Part shown: positions 57,013 to 64,000 of the stretch, piece after piece
Numbering within the stretch: position 1 is the stretch's first letter
How the letters are laid out: each line of letters opens with the position of its first letter
Assembly (NCBI GenBank): GCA_019915135.1
Contig: JAHLMK010000030.1
Coordinates: forward strand, 124,001 to 188,000
Reading direction: 5' to 3'
Length of the DNA stretch: 64,000 nucleotides
From: Strobilurus pachycystidiatus
Lineage: Eukaryota > Basidiomycota > Agaricomycetes > Agaricales > Physalacriaceae
The notes under the pieces: model-generated
Database searches by the model: none
Told to the model about the DNA's origin: nothing
The model's input: only the letters and a program-made list of their open reading frames with translations
Program-made: the position numbers and the translations under genes

Positions 57013-58100
57013 ATAACGGAAAAACCACGCACCGAATCGCGGGGCGCGTTCCCTACGCTGTGTGCGCCACACAGCCTCATCCTCCCTCCTGTGCCCTCCC
57101 TAACCCTCCTACTCCACATCCCGTCCCATTCCGGCGTCGAGATCCAACATTCGCCGCACTCGCCGTCGTCCTTGAGCACGGTCCAGGGCGCAGCGGCGCG
57201 TAGGGCGGGTCGAGCGTCGTGATCGTGGCAGACGTCGTAGGCGATGACGTCTGCGGCGGCGTCCTGCACTCGCCGTCGTCCGTTGGCGAGCGAAGTGCGT
57301 TGAGGAGGCGAGGGAGGCAGCGAGAGACGACGGAACGGGATCGCCAAGGCCAACATTGGCTGTGTTTGGCAACGGCACCCGAGCCGTCCTGATCCGTCAA
57401 GTCTTGTGCCTGCGGCACTTGTCACTCGACCACGACTTGCTCAATGCAAGTCGTGTGTCCCTTTCATCTATCCCTGGACGACACGGGCACGACGCGGCGC
57501 TGACGACAGCGCCCGTCGTTGGCTTGGTTGCCGTAGCAACCAAGCTCGACTGCCCGCGTAAGCCCCACCAAAGTGGGCAGCACGCTAGCAGGACGACGAC
57601 GACCGACGTGACGAGCGTCGGGGGCGCGAGGGCGATCTCTGACAGGAGGACGGCGGACGCGGGAGAGCGCCGCAGCGCAGGATGCATCTGGGTGCGCCGC
57701 CCGGTGGCGGGCACCCAGCCAAGGTGTGTGTTTTTTTCATAGAACTTTTCATTTGGATACGCCAGTTTTGCACTGGCGTATCCGTTCGCATCACTAATCC
57801 ATCGGTAGATCTGGATCTACGCGCGGGGTAAGCCCTCCCGCGAGGCACCCACCCCACGCCGGCGATCCCATCTACAGACGCCGCGCACCATTGGGTGCGT
57901 GGCGTCTCTACACTCCATCGCCACATCCCTCGCCCTACGCCGCGCCGACTCCCCGACTCCCCGCACCACAAAACCGCGCAGGTGATAACGGTCCTTATCA
58001 TCTGCGCGGTTTTCAAGGGCGGGTGAAGCCAGGCAGCCCACCCCATTCGTCTAGGGTATGCGGCTCGCTCATTTGAGTGTTCCGCGCCCTCGACGAATCA
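57013..58100 (+). mobile_element. Hairpin-rich non-coding element, copy B
   Basis: Core 57018-57737, with inverted ends (AAAAACCACGCACC on the left, GGTGTGTGTTTTTTT on the right). Stem-loops: GTGCC/GGCAC (57406-57418), CACGACTTGC/GCAAGTCGTG (57431-57455, perfect 10 bp), GCTTGGTTGC-CGTA-GCAACCAAGC (57522-57545), GGATACGCCAGT/ACTGGCGTATCC (57755-57783, perfect 12 bp), GTAGATC/GATCTAC (57805-57820), a 13-bp stem (57877-57906), a 19-bp stem with one G-T pair (57970-58013) and the ATTCGTC/GACGAAT-closed hairpin (58045-58098). Stems shared with copy A differ by paired changes (CTTGC/GCAAG against CCTGC/GCAGG), as expected if the fold, not the sequence, is kept. Confidence 0.65.
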
Positions 58101-59108
58101 ACAGGGCTGCGCGGGTGCCGCGTCCGGGGTTCGAATCGGGGATCACGTGATGGTTGTCGCCCTTATAAGGCGGGCGATCGGGTCCCTGCTTCTTGACTCC
58201 CTACCACCATGTAGGCGCGACGGACCTTGTGTCCACCGCAGTGTGACGGCACTGCGGTGGGGTTGCACATTGTACGTCCTTCGGCTCTGTGTGGGAACGG
58301 CTGGCGCGGGGTGCACACCGCGTCCGCCCTGGAACACGCATCCGTTGGGCGGGGCTCTAGAGGTCTAGGGACCATTGTCCTGCCGTGACGACTCTCTAGA
58401 AGCACGCTGTCGCGTGAGCGTGGTGCGCCAGAGTCCATTTCTTTTTCCTCGTATGGCGAGCGTTAGTGGTTTCGAAGCTGAGTTTTTTTTATTATCTCAT
58501 CTCCTCTCAAGTTGACGCTTCCTCTAGCAGCATACTCTTTGCCCACTCGCCCCATTTTCGGGTTCTTCATCCCTGCGTACCGATGCGCCCTTTGTTGGCG
58601 CCGTACGTGTCTCACATCTTTTTTTTCCTCCACGCTGACGTCACGCCCAGGTCTCTGCACATCATCGCAACGAAATCCACAGGTGCCCTCTCACGTCCAA
58701 CTTTGCACCGCCGTGGTACGTATTTTTTATTATAACCCACGCCGCCATCAAGCCTTTTGAACAGGTTTCTACAATTACGCACTCCCCACCATGCAGGGTA
58801 TCCTACGCCGTCCAATTCGCCGCGTACCAACAGAGCGCGCGGCCTTAGCTAAGTCAAATTTCATTCACTGTCATCCTAGGAGCTGACGGATAAAGGTCGC
58901 AGGACGTATTTTTTGCACTGGAGGACTCGTTTATGATGTGGTGGATGGAGGATTGGGAGCAGCGGGGGCGGGAGGAGATGGCTTGATCACCCATCTCCTC
59001 TCTTCACCGTGGCTGGAGTTGCGGGGTGTGTGCAGTATATAGAAACACTTGTAAACTTCACGAGACCAAAGCAGACGTTAAGAAGACCAAGCGTGAATTG
59101 AGGTGAGC
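58101..59108. other. Hairpin-containing spacer upstream of the oxygenase gene cluster
   Basis: A perfect 11-bp stem lies at 58233-58260 (CCACCGCAGTG/CACTGCGGTGG). CCTTATAAGG and ATCACGTGAT palindromes lie near 58140-58175. A B-box-like GGTTCGAATC occurs at about 58128 without a cloverleaf. 58440-59108 shows no gene. Confidence 0.4.
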
Positions 59109-59182
59109 CGTCCGGGACCGTTCGGCCCCGTCCGGCGTTCCCGTCATGTGACTTTCGTTCGGAATCGTTCGGGTTCGTTCGG
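59109..59182 (+). repeat. CGTTCGG 10-bp-periodic array at the head of the 59-64 kb gene cluster
   Basis: CGTYCGG starts at 59109, 59119 and 59129, then at 59156, 59166 and 59176. The two triplets enclose TTCCCGTCATGTGACTTT, similar to CCCGTCATCACATG after the 46379 array. It ends about 40 bp before the ATG at 59224. Confidence 0.85.
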
Positions 59183-59223
59183 CCTTACCTTTCCTTCCTG
59201 CCGTCACCGCCTGCCGTCACCCC

Positions 59224-60876
59224 ATGGCGAAATCTACCAAGAAGGTGAGTGCCGTCATTGCCCTAGGTTAACTTTAATCATACTGATGTTGACCACAGCG
59301 CTCTCACGCCAAGCCGTATCCCAGCAAGAAACCGCCAAAGGAGGACGACGTAGACGAGGGCAACGACGGCGATGATAGCGAGGATAGCAATGACGGGGAC
59401 GACGGCGACGACCCGGACGACGGCGACGACTCGGACGCCCAACCTCTCGGGGATGGGTATCTCGTAAAGGTGCGTCATCTGTGGGCTCCTGATGCCGACT
59501 GTAGGCGTGTTTGCTGATACCCCCCCAGCCAGTGCTCTATGACGCCAAGAACCGCCGCTATCTTCTGCAGCACTGCCGGCCTCCTCTCCCATTGATACAC
59601 CCGTTCAGCAGCCAGGCGGATTTTGAAAGGGAGGCTCGTACCTACGCTCAGGAAGTCATCCGCAACATCAACGCCTACGCTATCACGGTCACCACGGACC
59701 GCACCTATGCCCAACACATTGAGGCCGTCGGTCAATACCTGAAGACTGCTCCTCCTCGCCGCGCCGCGTTCCTCGAGCGCACGGACGCCGCCGCCGACCG
59801 GACCTTTGCCAATATGCCGTCCATCCCGTTTACCACCAAGATCTTGTCATCTGACGGCGTCCTCCTGTTTCTTTATGTCGGTCTCCGCCCTGACCGCCGG
59901 CGTAACCTCACACTCCGGCAATTCAAAGCCTCTGTGGACCTCACAGAGACCGCTGTTAAGCGTTCGAAGAAGAAATACCAGTCTGACGCCCTCCCGGTAA
60001 GCACGTGTTCTGCTGTCTACGTATTTCTAAACCTCCTCTCTCAGCTACGGTACATGTCTCGCCTTTGGGTTGCGATCCAATGTTACGCGAGTACTACCAC
60101 CCCGGAAAAGATGACGGTTGAGAGCAAACGCCATCGTCAGGACTTTGCGAAGTTTTCCTCGCACGTGCATGCACTCGACAGTCAAACGGACGAGTGGCTG
60201 GCAGTGTATCACATCATGCATTGTTGGCCGCAGAAGGGTCACGCCAACGCACTTACGGTGAATAGTTTATCATTCGCGTGACGCCATACTTATTGTACAC
60301 CAGCCTATGACTCCGTCGGCTGTTAAGAGCGTCTCGCACCAAGTCAGCCAGCAGAGTTTTCTCGCCCGCACTGCTTCCATCACCATCATCGCCAGCACCA
60401 TCTGCAAAGCCTTCTTTCCTAAACAACACCGCTTCGCCTCAAGGAAGTTCAAGGCAGGACAATATTTCGGGGCAGACGAGGGGCCTTGGCTGGGACGGGC
60501 GGTCGGTTACAAGGTGCCCACCACTACGCATCCCGATGAGAATGACACCGGGACAACCTTTTTGACGGCCGTGGGTTCTTACTCCGGCGGATGTCTTGAG
60601 ATCATTGATCTTGAGGTCCGCTTCACTTACTCCGCTGGCGACATGGCTTTTGGTGACTTTGCCAATTTCCTCCATCGTGTTTCGGCTTGGAAGGACGAAG
60701 TCCCCGGTAAGAATTGGTTGTTGGATGATTGTATGGGGCGTCACAACCTGACGGCCGGGCGTGCTTTCCTCGTCATGTTCAACAAGTCGGACACCGACAA
60801 ACGCCTGGCAGACAAGGCAGCCGGGTGGGGACTTCACACGCGGTTTGGGGCTGATACGGTTGTCCAGGGGAAGTAG
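59224..60876 (+). CDS. 2OG-Fe(II) oxygenase-like protein, TET/JBP-type
   Basis: Exons join MAKSTKK to RSHAKPYPSKKPPKED, then an Asp/Gly-rich acidic linker (GDDSEDSNDGDDGDD), PVLYDAKNRRYLLQHCRPPL, a helical middle region and a last exon from about 60304 to the stop at 60874-60876; about 480 residues. The C-terminal double-stranded beta-helix shows the iron triad in order: H-x-D in TTHPDEND, GSYSGGCLEIIDLEVRFTYS, the SAGDMAFGD turn, the distal His in FLHRVSAW, then an Arg-bearing GRAFLVMF strand for 2-oxoglutarate. This order and the SYSGGxLxI strand are as in fungal TET/JBP proteins, which oxidise 5-methylcytosine or thymine in DNA. Substrate is inferred. It leads a three-gene transposon-like cluster. 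Confidence 0.6.
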
Positions 60877-60966
60877 GGTCCGTACAAATGTTCAATTTGA
60901 TATTATGAGTTATGATACAAGCACAACCCTGAGTGACGCAGACGCCTTCTCTTCCTTCTTTTCACC

Positions 60967-61752
60967 ATGAGTCTTTCAAAATTGGATGAGGTCTGGGACG
61001 AGTTTGAGGATATTGCTCCTCTAGACAGCACTGTCATTCACAGGGAGGGATGGAAGCTCCAACTGAAGCCGGGAATGGAGTACGTCATCTCATTTTTTTC
61101 ACCGCACAGGGCGTTCTCATCACACTGTGCTCTTAGCGTCTTTGTTGCCAACGACGACTGGAACGAGCTGTGCACTACTCACGGCGAGGATCTCACAGTG
61201 GGCGCCAGTCGCACCGCAGCCTGGAAGATGCACATTTTGGAGTTGCGTGCCGTCCCGGGTGGGATTCTTTTCCTTGGGGAGTGGTACTACACCCTGGAAG
61301 AAGCTTATCTTGGGCTAGAGAGGTTCGTTTTGTGCGCCTCTGCCATATATTGAAAATTTCATTTTCACATACAGGCTGATGTCCGAAGTGCAACTCGAAA
61401 AGGTGCAGAAGGCAACGGGGAAGTTTGAGCTGTTCCGTTCCGATCATCCCCAAGTTGTCGATGCTGCCATGGTCCTTGGTGTGTTTCTGTTAATTCGTTG
61501 ATATTAACTAATGACTCTTGTCGTCTAGATGAGGCTGCTATTTGTATCGTCACTGGTAGCGATCCTTCAAAGAAGTATGAGTTACAAGTAGGCAATGGGG
61601 AACAGGACTGGGTGGCCTCAGATTACTTCTGTCGGGCTACACTGACGACCACGCCCTTGACCCGTAGGAACACTATTAAAAAACCAGGGGACCAGGACGA
61701 ATATGGATATATGTCCAAAAGTTCGGGGTTCAAACTACAGTACCTTAAATAG
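60967..61752 (+). CDS. Unrecognised protein of the transposon-like cluster
   Basis: Starts MSLSKLDEVWDEFEDIAPLD 90 bp after the oxygenase gene. Exon 1 reaches LEEAYLGLER; an intron (GTTCGT...TACAG) leads to LMSEVQLEKVQKATGKFELF, and a second (GTGTGT...GTCTAG) to DEAAICIVTGSDPSKKYELQ; the stop is at 61750-61752. About 230 residues. A 30-nt stretch after KLQLKPGME has intron-like ends but also reads through. Mixed alpha/beta, no signal peptide, TM segment or zinc motif. Position suggests a function tied to the element; none can be named. Confidence 0.55.
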
Positions 61753-61836
61753 ATATTTCAAATGGGTTTTCTTTGTGCCTGGATTAGACCGTAACCATCC
61801 GACTCCATCAGAAAAATACGTCTTTCTCCTACGACG

Positions 61837-64000
61837 ATGGATGAAGACAGATGCGCCTCCCCGATGGATGTGGAGGAGCCCTCTCCCAGTTTTGAGGCGA
61901 TTCTTTCTACTTTCTCCGTCCTACCTCCTCTTGCTTCACCAGACACAGGGGACGAAATCAGGGCTCCCTCTAGACAACCCTCTAGCGATGCATCTATGGC
62001 CTCATCATCTCCTTCTCCAGTTCGCATGCGATCTCGCAGCGTCGCACAGTACCTCGCTTCTTTTACACTTCCTCCTCTCGAATCCAAATACATCCACACT
62101 CCTGAATCCAGTCTGGGAGATGCGTGCCTTCAATCCATGTCTTTGCCGCCTTTGGATCTGGACTTTATGAACATCGGCGACGCTTCTTCGGCATCGTCAG
62201 ATGGCGATGACGAGGAATACCAACCTCCTCGGATCCGTCAACCCACCAGAGTCGAACAATCCCAGAATGACGCTGTCAACGTCCAGGCGGAAACCCCTGT
62301 TGGGTCCTATGGTACGTTACATCTTATTCCTCACATCAAACATCAAATCCCGACATCAATCCTTATTCAGAAGCGGAGGTGGTCACCGGCTATGTTCTGG
62401 ATAGCATTCTGGATAGTCTTCAGTTTAACGCCCCCGCAACTTGGATCGACCAAATGTCCCTTGACACCTTCTTAACGTTAGAACGTTCTCGCCATCGGGT
62501 TGCTGATTTGTGCACTCTCTACGTTCCCATGGAATACCATCACTCTCGTAACCTCCCTGCTCAAGAAGAAATCCAGATCTACAACCGACGACTCCCCTCT
62601 CCGGATGATGTCTCATCCTATCTTATCTCAACCCTTGTCCACAACAGCGACCACTTCTTTGGTGTATTCATTCATCCCGCTGAACGGGCCGTGTACGTCT
62701 TTGGCCAGCACGTCAACAAATCGTACATTGATACAGATGCCGGCCGAGGCTGGCAATCATGGCGGGGGGGGCACGTCTTAAACTGCCTCTGTCTCCTACA
62801 CGACATCCCTTCTTTTACACCTCGAGTGGTCATTGGCATCAATTGGGAGCAGCCTGGGGGTACAGAGTGCGGTGCGGAATGCGGGGAGACACTATTTGTC
62901 ACTCAATGCAGCCCGCTCCTCTTCCAGGCTGACGGCGTCCCGTCTCGCCCCTCTCATCGCTGTACTCATCGGTTTCGCCTTCATATGCTCCTCACGCTCT
63001 ATGAGACTGCAACTGCAGCCTTGGTTGCATTCTGTTCTTCAGGACGTCCTGAAGAGCAGGACATAGTTACGGCACTACGTTCCAGGTGGTTGGAGGATCC
63101 AGCTGTTTTAGAGAGTGTTATCAACACCCCAAGGAGCTCTCTACGTCGCGCTATGGCCTTGTGCCTTCGTTGTCAACAAGATGAGCTCCCCGCTCGGGGC
63201 CGTCAAGTGTCCGTCTTGCCTCGCAAACTAGCACGTGATGCTCGCCATCCTCCTACTCTTCGTGATCTCCGGGACGCCTTCCCTGAGTTTTCTGATGCTC
63301 GCAACAGTCTTGCCATCCAGGCTGTCAATGCTCCAGATGAGGAGGTGGATGAGGAGGCGGAGGAAGAGGCCGAATTGGCAGCGGCAAATCCTGAAGTGGT
63401 GGAACTTACTATGTCCCATCATCGTAAGATAACCCTTCGAGACGCGGCCGCGGCCGAGTATCGCAAGTTTCCACATCCCATTCCCACTCCCGTTCCCCCT
63501 ACAGTTTCCCTACGTGGTCGTTGCCTTCCTTTTGACCCCTCATATGACGCCTACGACGAAGGTCCGTCTCTTATTGCCACTAGACTCATTCCCGAGGACT
63601 TTGGTTTCCTTGTCCACCCCCACATCTACACCTACCTACGTCCGAGCGGTGTAGAACAAAGTCTAAACCCCAATCCGTTCCCTACCGAATGGGCAGACTT
63701 TGGATATCGACTCTTACCCGATTTTGGTCAGACGTTTGACAGGACTCTCTTCCCGTGGAGTCCAGCCGATCATCTCTTCCCAGAACTTCCCTCTAGCTTC
63801 ACAGGCTCGGCTCAATATGAGCAAGAAGTGGACTGCAAAACCCTCAGTCTCGCCGAGTTCAATACCCAATCTCAGACCAAATCCCTCTTCCCCCTCACTG
63901 GTGTTTCTGTTGACCATCCTCGTCTCTACGTGCGAATAGACCCGGAGCTGGACTCTGTGCCGCCGCAGCACATTCAGCTTGATTGCGACATTGATTCTTT
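61837..64000 (+). CDS. Ulp1/C48-like cysteine protease-like protein, 3' end outside window
   Basis: Starts MDEDRCASPMDVEEPSPSFE 85 bp after the previous stop. A disordered acidic Ser/Pro region of ~160 residues is followed by an intron (about 62312-62371). A globular region then begins EAEVVTGYVLDSILDSL and carries HNSDHFFGVFIHPAERAVYV, SYIDTDAGRGW and QPGGTECGAECG, matching the His, the acidic position and Gln...Cys order of Ulp1 proteases (QxxGxxCG). The frame stays open to 64000 (more than 680 residues), with an acidic segment (APDEEVDEEAEEEAEL). Ulp1 domains are fused to or accompany transposases in several fungal and plant DNA transposons. Family-level call only; the catalytic set is not certain. 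Confidence 0.55.

Larger units (their letters stand above)
59109..64000 (+). mobile_element. Candidate large DNA transposon, 5' part
   Basis: Three genes on one strand, spaced about 85-90 bp apart, start behind the CGTTCGG array: oxygenase-like, unknown and Ulp1-like. The combination of a TET/JBP-type oxygenase and Ulp1-type protease with a transposon is known for KDZ elements of mushrooms. No transposase is visible; it would have to lie beyond 64000 if the reading is right. Confidence 0.5.

Noticed and set aside
48539..58100. CRISPR array or bacterial integron interpretation of the hairpin repeats
   Set aside because: No regular spacer-repeat pattern or cas/integrase genes, and the surrounding genes are intron-rich and fungal.
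58081..58150. Possible second tRNA with B-box-like GGTTCGAATC
   Set aside because: No acceptor or D stem pairs could be found; explained better as part of the hairpin-rich element.
46097..64000. Starship giant transposon
   Set aside because: No DUF3435 tyrosine-recombinase captain gene or other Starship hallmark is visible.
59224..64000. KDZ transposase within the window
   Set aside because: None of the three genes shows the KDZ transposase core or its CxC zinc pattern; it could only lie outside the window.

Overview
The window looks like nuclear DNA of a filamentous basidiomycete, most likely an Agaricomycete. The evidence is protein-coding genes broken by many introns of about 48-61 bp with GT(R)NGT donors and short AG acceptors, dense genes on both strands, and gene families common in mushrooms: HMG-box and bZIP regulators, lineage-specific F-box/LRR-like proteins, signal-peptide/one-TM proteins with S/T-rich stalks, and transposons carrying oxygenase and Ulp1-like genes. 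No rRNA or protein marker gene allows a species call.

Left part, about 1-46 kb (mostly host genes): a partial gene at the left edge; a candidate short inverted-repeat element (889-1519); an extended SDR-like gene fused to a basic, disordered N-terminus (1566-3660); a large unknown gene (4829-6993); two bZIP-like paralogues (7633, 15341) enclosing a 1.9 kb tandem duplication of a one-TM receptor-like gene whose second copy is frameshifted (8987-13430); a CaMK-type kinase (16717-18711); LRR/F-box-like genes (19155, 24570, 40629); an MFS anion:cation symporter (21288-23584); an HMG-box factor (29651-30990); a nucleoside phosphorylase (34629-36019); a small hypothetical gene (37045); and a Mutator-like (MULE) transposase with a SWIM finger (43407-46096).

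Right part, about 46.4-64 kb (mobile and accessory DNA): a small basic-protein gene sits between arrays of 10-bp-spaced CGTTSGG-type motifs, next to a tRNA-like sequence and a 154-bp tandem array (about 47.03-48.42 kb). Two related, largely non-coding, hairpin-rich elements (about 48.5-49.5 and 57.0-58.1 kb) lie in the same orientation. Between them are a small two-exon gene, an ATP-grasp-like gene, an acidic/serine-rich gene and an LRR-like gene. From about 59.1 kb to the right edge, three co-directional, closely packed genes begin behind another 10-bp motif array: a protein with a 2OG-Fe(II) oxygenase core resembling fungal TET/JBP enzymes, an unknown protein, and a long Ulp1/C48-like protease protein that runs off the window. 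I read this as the 5' part of a large DNA transposon. TET/JBP genes riding on KDZ transposons are known in mushrooms, but no KDZ transposase is visible here.

All gene models were assembled by eye from reading frames and splice sites. Exon ends are estimates unless stated otherwise, and family calls rest on motif recognition without database searches.
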